Shown here piece by piece: positions 1-9,008 of a DNA stretch of 64,000 nucleotides. The position numbers were made by a program, and so were the translations under genes. The notes under the pieces were generated by a model. That model had not been told where the DNA came from. It searched no databases and was given only the letters and a program-made list of their open reading frames with translations. The stretch's first letter is position 1; every line of letters begins with the position of its first letter. The DNA is from Nocardia jiangxiensis NBRC 101359 (GTDB lineage Bacteria; Actinomycetota; Actinomycetes; Mycobacteriales; Mycobacteriaceae): contig NZ_BAGB01000074.1 in NCBI RefSeq assembly GCF_000308615.1, positions 1 through 64,000 of the forward strand, given 5' to 3'.

Positions 1-418
1 AAGCCCCGACGCTTTCGAACGTTCACTGCGAACCGCCGCCGCCTGAAACCTGTAAGCCCCTGTCCACCATTCGGGGTGAACCTCAAGGCTCGGGTGTGGC
101 CGATTCTGCCGTTTGTCGTCGGCGACTGGCGAGATCAACCGATCCCACCGCGGTCCTCGACAACGCCTGATGACCGATCTGAACGCAGGAGGCGTGCACC
201 GACACTCCGGATCGGCCGCCGAATCCCGTTGAGCCGACGACAATGACCGTGTCTCCGGCCGGGATGGTCACCTCGTTGCGGCAGGACGCTCAAGAGGTGA
301 TTGACACAGTGTCACAACGGTTTCGGGCTGATGGAAATCGTTGCCTCTTGATGGGGTGCCATCGATCTGCGGGACGGGGCTTCGATCCGTCGGGCGAACT
401 GGCTGGTGGTCGCAACTG
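1..418. other. no gene recognised
   Basis: Downstream flank of the pucR gene. A minus-strand reading frame starting with GTG at 271 opens with a Rossmann-like stretch (VIVVGSTGFGG) but ends after 62 codons without matching a full domain. It could be the start of a truncated oxidoreductase or chance coding. Nothing else is supported here. Confidence 0.4.
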
Positions 419-2095
419 TCACGGGGCAGCGCCGGCGGACAGGAATTGCCATGCGCGCGTTGCGGCTTGGAGATTGAAGCGGATGTTCGGATCACGTAGG
501 TCGAAGCCGGTGAGTTCGCGGATGCGGCCGAGGCGATAGCGCAGGGTGCTGCGATGGATGTGTAGTACGGCGGCAGTATCGTTGTAGTTGCCGCCGCACT
601 CGAGATACTGGGCCAGGGTGTGCACGAGGTCCGAATGCCTCGTGGCGTCGTACTCCAGAAGGGCACCGAGCCATTCGTGTATGAAGCGGTCGACCTGACC
701 GTCGGCGTGCGCCGCGTCGACCAGACGATAGAAGCCGAGTTCTTCGAATGCCGTCGCGCCGTCCGGCATTCGCGACTGCAGCCGGATGTGGACGGCACGG
801 TGGGCATCGGCGAACGAGCGCACGAAGTCGCTCGGCTGCTCGCACCGGCCGCTGATTCCGATGGTTATCGGCGTGGCGTCGAGGCGTTCGTGGATTGCGT
901 GGTGGAAGGCGCCTGGATCCGGTCTGCGGTCGGTGATCAGCACGACCGCGCCGCCGTGGCGGCCCTGGATGTATTGCAGGCTCAGGGCCGACGCGGCGCG
1001 GCTCGCGGCGTCGGCGATCGAATCGTCGGCGCGGCCTGCGCTGTGCACCACGACGACATAGTGCGTTCCGTGCAGGTCGTGTCCCAACGCTTCGGCGCGG
1101 GCGTAGGCACTGTCGTTGTCGGTGCCGGAGGCGAGATCGTCGACGAGCTCGCGATGTAGCCGCAGTTCGATCTCGGCAAGAGTGCGTTGATGTGCGAGTT
1201 CGAGGGCGAGCATGGTGCTGCCGTAGACCAGTGCGAACAGCTGAGCATCGACGACGCGATGGTCCGGGTCGATCAGCGCGACCGTGCCGAGGACATCGCT
1301 ATGCGGTTTCACCAGCATGATCACCCGATCGTGGAGCCGTAGCGGCGCATTGTGGGTCGCGAGTCGATGCAGCAGTTGATCGCGCTGCTCCGGTGCGGCT
1401 TTGGGATAGGGTTCTGGTCGGCCGGGTCCGGACCAGGCGCGCAGATTGCCGAAGGGATCTTCGACCGCGACGGGCAAATCGGTCAGCTGGGCGAGGGCGT
1501 CGGCGATACCTTGTTCGCCCTGTCCGTAGGCGGCGGCCCCAGCGAGCACCTCATGCACCCGCGTCTGCTGTTCGAGGCGTCGCACCGTGGCGGCCAAGTG
1601 CTCGTTGGTCTCTGTGAGTTCGGTCGCGTGGGCGCAGGCACGTTCGTACATGGTCGCGTTGCCCAGCGCTGAACCGGTGAGCTGCGCCAGCACTTCCAGA
1701 AGGAATATCTCGTCCGGCCGTGGCTCGCGGTCGGAGCCGACAACGAGCGAACCGACCGCTCCGGACGAGGTCCGCAGGACGAACGCCCACCCCCATCTCT
1801 CGCCGTCCAGGTTTACGCTGCCCTGGCCGCCTTGGGCGCTGACCTGCGCGTCCAGGCCGGGCTGTGCAGGTCGTGTCGGGGAGGACCGCGTGAATTCGTC
1901 GTCCACCCGGCGATAGCTCGCCAGCGTGCGACACGAGCCGAGGGACGGGACGGCCGCATGGGCCATGCGAAGTATTTCCACTTCGTCGTGCTCGTTCGAC
2001 AGGGCCGCCGACAGCGCGCACAACCCGTGCAGTGACGCCAGGTGCGCGCGCGCCGGGCCATCGACGATCGGGTGACTCAACAATTGCTGATTCAT
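419..2095 (-). CDS. PucR/CdaR-family transcriptional regulator
   Basis: 558 residues from an ATG at 2095. The N-terminal third looks like a GAF-type sensor region followed by a coiled stretch around residues 155-185. The C-terminal 60 residues carry the PucR helix-turn-helix: LECGGNYNDTAAVLHIH, then RSTLRYRLGRI, and an FNLQAA ending. Known members activate purine, amino-acid or secondary-metabolite genes in response to small ligands. It is convergent with nothing and lies downstream of the chaperone-redox operon, separated by 222 bases, so it probably has its own promoter. The target is unknown. Family assignment is secure, role is not. Confidence 0.9.
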   Translation of the reverse strand: MNQQLLSHPIVDGPARAHLASLHGLCALSAALSNEHDEVEILRMAHAAVPSLGSCRTLASYRRVDDEFTRSSPTRPAQPGLDAQVSAQGGQGSVNLDGERWGWAFVLRTSSGAVGSLVVGSDREPRPDEIFLLEVLAQLTGSALGNATMYERACAHATELTETNEHLAATVRRLEQQTRVHEVLAGAAAYGQGEQGIADALAQLTDLPVAVEDPFGNLRAWSGPGRPEPYPKAAPEQRDQLLHRLATHNAPLRLHDRVIMLVKPHSDVLGTVALIDPDHRVVDAQLFALVYGSTMLALELAHQRTLAEIELRLHRELVDDLASGTDNDSAYARAEALGHDLHGTHYVVVVHSAGRADDSIADAASRAASALSLQYIQGRHGGAVVLITDRRPDPGAFHHAIHERLDATPITIGISGRCEQPSDFVRSFADAHRAVHIRLQSRMPDGATAFEELGFYRLVDAAHADGQVDRFIHEWLGALLEYDATRHSDLVHTLAQYLECGGNYNDTAAVLHIHRSTLRYRLGRIRELTGFDLRDPNIRFNLQAATRAWQFLSAGAAP

Positions 2096-2317
2096 GGCGG
2101 GCCTGGCCCATCGTGGTTTTCGGTCGAACCCGGCGCTGCGGCGGCCTCGGCCACGCCCACCCGGCTAATTTCGGCCGATCCACTCGCCGCCACGCGCACC
2201 GATTCACTCCGAGTGACGGACATCCAGATGCAGACTAATTCTGTGGACGTTGGCCATCAATAATACGCCGATCGATGCGGCGTTTGCAGCCCATGACGAA
2301 TATGCATCGTTGCGGCA

Positions 2318-2767
2318 TCAGAGCAGCAGATGAAATATTTCGAACACGGCGGACCATTCGGCGGTTCCCGGATTTTTGACCTTGGGTGCGATCGTGACGA
2401 ACGTTTGCGCGAGCGCCACGCTGAGGCCGCCGGCGATCAGCGGCAGTCGGTGCTCGGTGTCCTCCGAAAGGGCGAGGTCGAGCGGGGGGCGCGCGGCGAG
2501 TTGGTCGAGCAGCGGTTGCAGCTCGATCTCCTCGTCCAGCTTCTCGAACCGATGGATGCTCTGCTGCAGTCCCGCGGTGATCGGAAGATCCCACGATTCG
2601 ATCACATCGCGCGAGTTCGCCTTCGCTGATGCCTTGGCGATGATGAACAGGTCGTAGATCTTGTCGTCGATGAATTCGGTGTAGCGCTTGAGATCATTGC
2701 GGTCCACCTGCAGCCCGGCCGCGGCACGAAAGAAACGCTGAAATTTGACAACGCCCATTACCGGCAT
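2318..2767 (-). CDS. DUF1931 histone-fold protein
   Basis: 149 residues, last gene of the stress operon. It resembles the DUF1931 family, small bacterial proteins with tandem histone folds of uncertain function. Characteristic stretches are GVVKFQRFFRAAAGLQVDR near the start, RYTEFIDDKIYDLFIIA, a middle segment rich in leucine and proline, and FVTIAPKVKNPGTAEW near the end. The start at 2767 is preceded by GAGAGGAG about nine bases upstream and lies six bases after the stop of the oxidoreductase gene, so the two are probably cotranslated. An in-frame ATG nine bases later is an alternative. DNA binding or protein binding under stress is possible but inferred. Confidence 0.8.
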   Translation of the reverse strand: MPVMGVVKFQRFFRAAAGLQVDRNDLKRYTEFIDDKIYDLFIIAKASAKANSRDVIESWDLPITAGLQQSIHRFEKLDEEIELQPLLDQLAARPPLDLALSEDTEHRLPLIAGGLSVALAQTFVTIAPKVKNPGTAEWSAVFEIFHLLL

Positions 2768-2772
2768 TTCGG

Positions 2773-4422
2773 TCAGCTCCTCTCGAAGTATTCGTGAATG
2801 TGGCGCACCGCCATCGCACCTTCACCGACGGCGGACGCGACTCGTTTGACCGAGCCACTACGGACATCGCCCACCGCGAAGACGCCGGGCCTGCTTGTTT
2901 CGAGTGGTAGCGGTCGACGTCCGGAATCGCGTCGCTCCTCGGCCGGGTAGTGCGCGTCCGGGCCGGTGCGGACGAAGCCGTGCGCGTCGAGCGCGATGGT
3001 GTCCGCCAACCACGCGGTGCGCGGGATGGCCCCGATGAAGACGAACAGGGCGCGGACCGCGAGCTTGTCCCGCTCCCCGGTGCGATTGTTCTCGACCACG
3101 ATTGCTTCGAGGTCGCTGACGCCGGTGACCTCTCGCACCTCGGTGTTGCGGTGCACCGTCACACGCGGGTGTCGCTCGACCTGCTCGACCAGATACCGGG
3201 ACATGCTCTTGCCGAGATCGCGATCCCGGATGAGTAGGTGCACGTGCTCGACGTGACCCGCGAGAAACACCGTCGCCTGCCCTGCGGAGTTACCGCCGCC
3301 GACGATCGCCACCGGGTCCACACCGCACATCGCCGCCTCCTGATGGGTCGCGGCGTAGTACACGCCGGTGCCTTCGAAGCGCTCGATCCCGGTCACGGCC
3401 AGTTTGCGATAGCGGGCGCCGGTGGCCAGGACGACGGTGCGGCCGAGCAGCGTGCCGCCCTCGGCCAGCCGCAGCAGATGGTGTCCATCCTCGGCTTCCA
3501 GCCCGACTACCTCCGCGGACACCAGCAATCGAGCACCGAACTTTCCGGCCTGGATGACCGCTCGCTCGGCCAGCTCGGTGCCGGAGATGCCCGCGGGAAA
3601 ACCCAGGTAGTTCTCGATGCGCGAGGACGTGCCTGCCTGCCCGCCCGCCGCGATCGCCTCCAGCACCGAGGTGTCGAGCCCGTCCGATGCGCCGTACACC
3701 GAGGCGGCCAGACCGGCTGGGCCGGCACCCACCACGATCAGGTCGCACACCTCGCGCAACGTGGTCGGCACCGGTAGGCCGATGAGGTGCCCCAATTCGG
3801 CATTCGTCGGATTGCGCAGCACCCGCTCGCCACGCCAGATGACGACCGGGGTGTCCTCGGGTGCGACACCGAGATCACGCAGGAGCTGTTCGGCCCTCCT
3901 GTCGCGCTCGAGGTCGATCCAGGTGTGCGGCAGTCGGTTTCGCACCGCGAACTCGCGTAGCCGCAGGGTGTCGGGCGAGTAGCAGGAGCCGATGATTCGG
4001 AACCCGGAGACGATGTCGAGCAGCTGGCAGCGCCGGATCAGATACGCGCGCAGAATGAGATCGCTGAGCACCGGGTCGTGTTCGACCAGCGCGCGTATCC
4101 GCTGGACCGGGACGACCAGCACCTCGCCGTCTTCGGTCATCTCCGCGGTGTAGAACGCGACCTGACCTTCCAGCAGGCCCAGCTCGCCAAGGAATCGGCC
4201 GGGCCCGTGGATGCGTAGCACCCGGTGTTGCCCCGCATCGTCGTCGACGATCGCGACGGTGCCGGACAGGATCACGAAGAACTCGTCGCTCGGCGCGCCG
4301 GCGCGAACCAACGTCTCACCGGCGCGCACGGCTCGCTGGGCGCCGCCGACGGCGAGCGTCGCCACCTGCGCCTCCGACAATCGCGGATACGCACCGACCT
4401 CGTCGGGGGTTTCGACGTTCAT
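2773..4422 (-). CDS. cyclic-nucleotide-domain + thioredoxin-reductase-like flavoprotein
   Basis: 549 residues. Residues about 15-130 form a cNMP-binding-type domain (FFVILSGTVAIVDDD, GRFLGELGLLEGQ). The rest is a pyridine nucleotide-disulfide oxidoreductase: FAD motif VVGAGPAGLAASVYGASDG, NADPH motif VGGGNSAGQATVFLAGH, and a C-terminal FAVGDVRSGSVKR segment. The usual CxxC redox pair of thioredoxin reductases is not seen; the matching segment reads ATHQEAAMCGVDPVAIVGGG with one cysteine. The ATG at 4422 shares one base with the stop of the UBP zinc-finger gene (TGATG), so this start is chosen over longer readings into that gene. It may sense a nucleotide and pass electrons to the adjacent thioredoxin; this is inference. 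Confidence 0.88.
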   Translation of the reverse strand: MNVETPDEVGAYPRLSEAQVATLAVGGAQRAVRAGETLVRAGAPSDEFFVILSGTVAIVDDDAGQHRVLRIHGPGRFLGELGLLEGQVAFYTAEMTEDGEVLVVPVQRIRALVEHDPVLSDLILRAYLIRRCQLLDIVSGFRIIGSCYSPDTLRLREFAVRNRLPHTWIDLERDRRAEQLLRDLGVAPEDTPVVIWRGERVLRNPTNAELGHLIGLPVPTTLREVCDLIVVGAGPAGLAASVYGASDGLDTSVLEAIAAGGQAGTSSRIENYLGFPAGISGTELAERAVIQAGKFGARLLVSAEVVGLEAEDGHHLLRLAEGGTLLGRTVVLATGARYRKLAVTGIERFEGTGVYYAATHQEAAMCGVDPVAIVGGGNSAGQATVFLAGHVEHVHLLIRDRDLGKSMSRYLVEQVERHPRVTVHRNTEVREVTGVSDLEAIVVENNRTGERDKLAVRALFVFIGAIPRTAWLADTIALDAHGFVRTGPDAHYPAEERRDSGRRPLPLETSRPGVFAVGDVRSGSVKRVASAVGEGAMAVRHIHEYFERS

Positions 4423-4688
4423 CAGACGAAGTTCTGGTGGACGTAGCACCAGCGCCAATTCTCGCCGGGTTCCATCGATTGGACGATGGGGTGGGCGGTC
4501 CCGGCGGCGTGGGCTCGCGCGTGCCGCATCGGGGACGAGTCGCAGCACCCGACGTGCCCGCAGGTCAGGCACAGCCGCAGATGCAGCCATGGCGTGCCGA
4601 GCCGAAGACACTCCTCGCAGCCCTGTGGTGTCCGCGGCGCCACCGGCCGGATCGCAGCGATATGGGGATCGGTATGGGTGGAGGTCAT
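4422..4688 (-). CDS. UBP-type zinc finger protein
   Basis: 88 residues, essentially one ZnF-UBP domain. Cysteine and histidine ligands are visible in CEEC, LRLCLTCGHVGCC, HARAH and the terminal HPIVQSMEPGENWRWCYVH block, which is the hallmark of the family. In eukaryotes the domain binds the ubiquitin C-terminus; bacterial copies are common beside FAD oxidoreductases and their partner is unknown. The ATG at 4688 overlaps the thioredoxin stop by four bases and its own stop overlaps the next start by one, so it is translated between the two redox proteins. Likely an adaptor in that redox set. Confidence 0.9.
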   Translation of the reverse strand: MTSTHTDPHIAAIRPVAPRTPQGCEECLRLGTPWLHLRLCLTCGHVGCCDSSPMRHARAHAAGTAHPIVQSMEPGENWRWCYVHQNFV

Positions 4689-5137
4689 GCGGTCACCCCC
4701 TTGTCTGCTCGATTGGACAGGGCCTGGTCCAGCCATCTCCGCAGTTCCGGTATCGGAGCAGCGCCCGCCTGCCGGGCCAGCGCCTCGCCACGGTCGAGCA
4801 CGAGCAAGGTCGGCACCGCCCGCACGACCAACCGCTCGGCGGTACGCGGTGCGGCATCGACGTCGACCTTGACCAGCTTCAACCGACCTGCCCGTTCGGC
4901 CGCGAGCTGTTCGAGTGCCGGGCTGACCATCAGACAGGGCCGGCACCAGGTCGCCCACAGGTCGACCAGGACCGGCACCGAAGAGTGTGCGGTCACCTCG
5001 GTGAAGTCGTCGTCGCCGGCCGCGACGATCCACGGCAGCGGTTTGTGGCAGTTACCGCAGCGCGGTGTGCCTTCCGCCGCGGCCGCAACCCGATTGAACT
5101 TTCCGCAGTTGGGGCATTTGATCTTCGCGGTTTCCAT
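4685..5137 (-). CDS. thioredoxin with N-terminal zinc ribbon
   Basis: 150 residues. Two CxxC pairs (CPNC at 8-11, CGNC about 28-31) form a zinc ribbon like that of E. coli thioredoxin 2 (TrxC). A thioredoxin fold follows with active site ATWCRPC and the cis-proline context AVPTLLV. The active site has Arg where Gly is usual (WCGPC), which may shift its redox potential. It reduces disulfides in the cytoplasm, probably using the flavoprotein encoded two genes later. It starts 15 bases after clpB ends and overlaps the UBP gene by four bases. The TrxC-like zinc ribbon fits an oxidative or heat-stress role. Confidence 0.93.
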   Translation of the reverse strand: METAKIKCPNCGKFNRVAAAAEGTPRCGNCHKPLPWIVAAGDDDFTEVTAHSSVPVLVDLWATWCRPCLMVSPALEQLAAERAGRLKLVKVDVDAAPRTAERLVVRAVPTLLVLDRGEALARQAGAAPIPELRRWLDQALSNRADKGVTA

Positions 5138-5152
5138 GGTCGTACCTCGTTT

Positions 5153-7783
5153 TCATGCCGCGATCGCGGCCGCGGTGTACGCGACCGCTAGATCGGCACC
5201 GTCCACGGTGACAGTGACGGCGCCGCCCTGACCGATGTCGCCGCGCATGAGAGCCCGGCCGATCTTCGTCTCGACTTCGTGCGCGATGTAGCGGCGCAAC
5301 GGCCGGGCACCGTAGACTGGATCGAATCCGTGCTGGGCGATGAGCCTGCGCGCCTGCGGGGTGATATCGAGACTGATCTGCCGTTCCGCCAGCCGACGTC
5401 GGAGTTCTTCGAGTTGTAGCTCGACGATGTGCTCGATCTGCGGCAACGTCAGCGGCGTGAACAGCACGATGTCATCGACGCGGTTGAGGAACTCGGGGCG
5501 GAAGTGCCCCCGTAGCTCGGCGAGCACCCGATCCCGTGCGTCCGGCTTGATCTCGCCGTGTGCGGTGACACCGTCGAGTAGGTGCTGGGAGCCGATATTC
5601 GAGGTCATGATCACCACGGTGTTGCGGAAATCGACCTGTCGGCCTTGCGAATCGGTGATCCGGCCGTCGTCGAGCACCTGCAGCAGGGTATTGAACACAT
5701 CGGCGTGCGCCTTCTCGATCTCGTCGAACAACACCACCGAGTACGGCTTGCGGCGCACGGCCTCGGTGAGCTGCCCGCCCTCGTCGTAACCGACGTAGCC
5801 GGGAGGCGCACCGATCAACCTGCTGACCGTATGCCGCTCCTGGTACTCGCTCATGTCCAGGCGCACCATATTGTCTTCGCTGTCGAAAAGCGCCGCGGCC
5901 AAGGTTTTCGCGAGTTCGGTCTTGCCGACGCCGGTGGGTCCGAGGAAGATGAACGATCCGATCGGCCTGCGTGGGTCGCGGATGCCCGACCGGGCGCGGA
6001 TCACCGCGTCCGCGACGAGTTGCACTGCCTCCTCTTGCCCGACCACCCGCTCGTGCAGGATTTCATCGAGCCGTAGCAACTTCTCCCGCTCGCCCTCCTG
6101 TAGCCGGGCCACCGGGATTCCGGTCCACGCGGCGACGATTTCGGCGATCTCGTCCTCGGTGACAACCTCGCGCAGCAGCGGCTGCTTGCCTTGTTTGGAC
6201 CGCAATTGTTCCTCTGCCGCTTGCAGATTGCGTTCCAGGTTGGTGATCTCGCCGTAGCGCAACTCGGCCGCGCGGTTGAGGTCGTAATTGCGTTCGGCCT
6301 CTTCGGCTTCGTGGCGCAGTCGCTCGAGCTGTCCGCGCAATTCCTGCACCCGCCGGATCGCCTGCCGTTCGGCGTCCCATTGGGCGTGCCTCGAGTCGGC
6401 CTCGGCCCGCAGATCGGCGAGTTCTTTTCGAAGCTCCTCGAGGCGAGCCTTGCTGGCCGCGTCGGTCTCCTTGGACAGTGCCGCCTCTTCGATCTCGAGC
6501 CGGGTCACCTTTCTGGTGAGTTCGTCGAGTTCGGCCGGCATGGAGTCGATTTCGGTGCGCAGCCGAGCACATGCCTCATCGACCAGGTCGATGGCTTTGT
6601 CCGGCAGGAAGCGGTCGGTGATGTAGCGATGCGACAGTGTCGCGGCCGCTACCAGCGCGCCGTCCTGAATCTTCACGCCGTGGAAGACCTCGAGCCGTTC
6701 ACGCAGGCCGCGCAGGATGGACACCGCGTCCTCCACGCTGGGCTCATCCACCAGCACAGTCTGGAATCGACGTTCCAGTGCCGCATCGGATTCGACGTGC
6801 TTGCGGTACTCGTCCAGGGTGGTGGCGCCGATCATGTGCAGCTCGCCGCGGGCGAGCATCGGCTTGAGCATATTGCCCGCGTCGAGAGATCCTTCACCGC
6901 CGACCGAGCCCGCACCGACCACGGTATGCAGCTCGTCGACGAAGAGGAGGATGCGGCCCTCGGCCGCCTTCACCTCCGACAGCACGGCTTGCAGACGCTC
7001 CTCGAACTCACCACGGTATTTCGCCCCCGCGACCAGCGAACCCATATCGAGGGAGAAGATCGTTTTGTCGCGCAGGCCTTCGGGCACATCGCCACGGACG
7101 ATGCGCTGGGCCAGGCCCTCCACGATCGCGGTCTTGCCGACGCCGGGATCGCCGATCAATACCGGATTGTTCTTGGTCTTTCTGCTCAAAATCTGTGTCA
7201 CCCTGCGGATCTCGGCGTCTCGGCCGATGACCGGGTCAAGCTTGCCCGCGTTTGCTTCGGCGACGAGGTCGCGGCCATATTTGTCCAGTGCCTCGTAAGC
7301 GCCCTCCGGTGTCGCCGAGGTCACTCGCTGATTGCCGCGAACCGTGGTGAGCGCCTGCAGGAACGACTCTCTGGTGATGCCCTGCCCCGCGAGGATCCGG
7401 CCCGCCGCAGTGCCCGATCCCTCTTCGGCCAGCGCCATTACCAGGTGCTCCACCGAAACGTAGGAGTCCTTGAGCCGCTTGGCTTCTCGTTCGGCCGATT
7501 CGAGCAGCGCCGCCAATCGCTGGGTGACCATCACCTGCCCCGGTGCGGCGCCCGGACCACTGACCTTGGGCCGGCGGGCCAGCTCGCGATCCACCTCGGC
7601 GCGCAAGGCGTCGAGATCCGCACCCGCTTGGTCGAGCAGCCGGGGCACCAGCCCGTCGCGCTGGTCGATCAAGGCGAGCAGCAGATGCTCGCCGTCCACC
7701 TCGCTGTGCCCCGATCGCGTGGCCGCGTTCTGCGCTTCGCTCAAGGCTTCCCGAGATTTCTCCGTCAGTTTGCTGGTGTCCAT
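5153..7783 (-). CDS. clpB: ATP-dependent disaggregase ClpB
   Basis: 876 residues. Order of domains: N-terminal Clp repeats (1-150), AAA-1 with GDPGVGKT, a long coiled-coil M domain rich in Glu and Arg (about 400-530), AAA-2 with GPTGVGKTE and the sensor MTSNIGSQ, and the C-terminal D2-small domain. The M domain identifies ClpB rather than ClpC or ClpA. It works with DnaK, DnaJ and GrpE to extract proteins from aggregates. The ATG at 7783 has a strong GAAGGAGGA site and lies inside the 3' end of the cbpM gene (19-base overlap). A longer reading upstream would run through cbpM and is rejected. Confidence 0.97.
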   Translation of the reverse strand: MDTSKLTEKSREALSEAQNAATRSGHSEVDGEHLLLALIDQRDGLVPRLLDQAGADLDALRAEVDRELARRPKVSGPGAAPGQVMVTQRLAALLESAEREAKRLKDSYVSVEHLVMALAEEGSGTAAGRILAGQGITRESFLQALTTVRGNQRVTSATPEGAYEALDKYGRDLVAEANAGKLDPVIGRDAEIRRVTQILSRKTKNNPVLIGDPGVGKTAIVEGLAQRIVRGDVPEGLRDKTIFSLDMGSLVAGAKYRGEFEERLQAVLSEVKAAEGRILLFVDELHTVVGAGSVGGEGSLDAGNMLKPMLARGELHMIGATTLDEYRKHVESDAALERRFQTVLVDEPSVEDAVSILRGLRERLEVFHGVKIQDGALVAAATLSHRYITDRFLPDKAIDLVDEACARLRTEIDSMPAELDELTRKVTRLEIEEAALSKETDAASKARLEELRKELADLRAEADSRHAQWDAERQAIRRVQELRGQLERLRHEAEEAERNYDLNRAAELRYGEITNLERNLQAAEEQLRSKQGKQPLLREVVTEDEIAEIVAAWTGIPVARLQEGEREKLLRLDEILHERVVGQEEAVQLVADAVIRARSGIRDPRRPIGSFIFLGPTGVGKTELAKTLAAALFDSEDNMVRLDMSEYQERHTVSRLIGAPPGYVGYDEGGQLTEAVRRKPYSVVLFDEIEKAHADVFNTLLQVLDDGRITDSQGRQVDFRNTVVIMTSNIGSQHLLDGVTAHGEIKPDARDRVLAELRGHFRPEFLNRVDDIVLFTPLTLPQIEHIVELQLEELRRRLAERQISLDITPQARRLIAQHGFDPVYGARPLRRYIAHEVETKIGRALMRGDIGQGGAVTVTVDGADLAVAYTAAAIAA

Positions 7784-8085
7784 CGCGACGTCCTCCTTCG
7801 ACGAGGATCGGCTTCGAGTTCTTCGATTCGCTTCAGCAGATCGAGCACCAACCCGATTGCCGCATAGTTCAATCCGAGCCCGGACCGCAGGCGCTGAATT
7901 CGCGCGACAACCGCCACCGCGGACGGCTCGAAGCACAGTTCGGTACCTTCGCGGGCGCAGTCGAGCAGTCCGAGCGCGACCAATTTGCGCACCATGTCCG
8001 GATGCAGGCCGGACCTCCGCGAAAACTCGCCGAGCCGCAGTCCCGGTCGCCGTACGAGCAGGTATCGCGGTGTGGGCGCACTCAT
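7765..8085 (-). CDS. MerR-like chaperone modulator (CbpM type)
   Basis: 106 residues. A short MerR-type winged helix opens the protein (YLLVRRPGLRLGEFSRRSGLHPDMVRKLVALGLLD split across 10-45), followed by AVAVVARIQRLRSGLGLNY and a leucine-rich helix. The position between dnaJ and clpB is that of hspR in actinobacteria, but the sequence fits CbpM/MerR_2 better, proteins that bind and inhibit a CbpA-type DnaJ. The DnaJ encoded just upstream is of that type, which supports this reading. Its ATG overlaps the dnaJ stop by four bases. A DNA-binding role as an operon repressor cannot be excluded. Confidence 0.8.
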   Translation of the reverse strand: MSAPTPRYLLVRRPGLRLGEFSRRSGLHPDMVRKLVALGLLDCAREGTELCFEPSAVAVVARIQRLRSGLGLNYAAIGLVLDLLKRIEELEADPRRRRTSRWTPAN

Positions 8086-9002
8086 TGCTCTCTCCTCGGA
8101 TCGAAGCTCGATTCGGCGGCCAACTGCTCGAACAACTCCCGTTCCCGCGCGGTCGGTTTCGACGGCACCATGACCTTGACCTCGGCGTACAGGTTGCCGT
8201 CGGCGCCGCGAGCGTTGGGCATGCCCGCGCCACGCAATCGCAGCTTGCGCCCGGTCGAGGAGCCCGGCGCCACTTTGACCTTCGCCTCGCCGCTCGGGGT
8301 GGGGACCGCGACGGTGGCGCCGAGCACCGCCTCCCACGGGGAGACGGGCAGGTCGAGGTAGATGTCGCGGCCGATCAACCGGAAGCGCGGATGTGGCTTG
8401 ATGCGCACGACCAGGTAGAGATCCCCTGCAGGCGCGTCGCCACTGCCACGCCCGCCCTGCCCGGCCAGCCGGATCCGCTGCCCGTCGATCACCCCGGCCG
8501 GGATATCGACGTCATAGCTGCGCCCGTCGAGCCCGAGCCTGCGCTTGCCGCCGCGGTATGCCTCCTCGACGGTCAGCTCCAGGACCGCCTCCTGATCGGC
8601 ACCCGGAATCGGTCCGTACCCGCCGCCGCGGCCACCGAAGATATCGCCGAATATGTCGCCGACGTCGACGTTGCCGTCGAAACCGCGGCCGAAGTGCACG
8701 CGGGTCCCGCCCCCGAAACCACCTCTGCCGCCACCGAACCCGCCGGTGGCCGCGCCGACCCGCTCGTCGTAATCCTCCGGCACTCGCCGGAAGTCCTCAC
8801 CGAAGCGGTCGTAACGACTCCTCGTCGACGGATCGGACAGCACCTCGTACGCCTCGCTGACCTCCTTGAACCGATCCTCCGCCGCCGGATCGGAATTCAC
8901 ATCCGGGTGATATCGCCGCGCCAACTTGCGATATGCCTGCTGAATCTGGTCCTTGTCGGCGTCGCGGGAAACCCCGAGGACCTCGTAGTAGTCGCGCGCC
9001 AC
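8082..9002 (-). CDS. DnaJ-family co-chaperone, CbpA type
   Basis: 306 residues. J domain at 1-70 with HPD (RRYHPDVN), then a Gly/Phe-rich linker (about 90-135) with repeated FGGG and IFGDIFGG, then the two C-terminal substrate-binding beta domains. The CxxCxGxG zinc-finger repeats of type I DnaJ are absent, so this is a type II CbpA-like protein. It delivers clients to DnaK and stimulates its ATPase. Seven bases separate it from grpE, and it overlaps cbpM by four. The lack of zinc fingers suggests an accessory co-chaperone, with a classical DnaJ probably elsewhere in the genome. Confidence 0.93.
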   Translation of the reverse strand: MARDYYEVLGVSRDADKDQIQQAYRKLARRYHPDVNSDPAAEDRFKEVSEAYEVLSDPSTRSRYDRFGEDFRRVPEDYDERVGAATGGFGGGRGGFGGGTRVHFGRGFDGNVDVGDIFGDIFGGRGGGYGPIPGADQEAVLELTVEEAYRGGKRRLGLDGRSYDVDIPAGVIDGQRIRLAGQGGRGSGDAPAGDLYLVVRIKPHPRFRLIGRDIYLDLPVSPWEAVLGATVAVPTPSGEAKVKVAPGSSTGRKLRLRGAGMPNARGADGNLYAEVKVMVPSKPTARERELFEQLAAESSFDPRREQ

Positions 9003-9008
9003 CGACGC

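Noticed and set aside
83..271. Short Rossmann-like ORF downstream of pucR
   Set aside because: Only one motif-like stretch, no ribosome site and no domain continuation; kept only as a remark.
6191..7867. Long plus-strand open frame antisense to clpB
   Set aside because: Shadow of ClpB with no recognisable domain or ribosome site.
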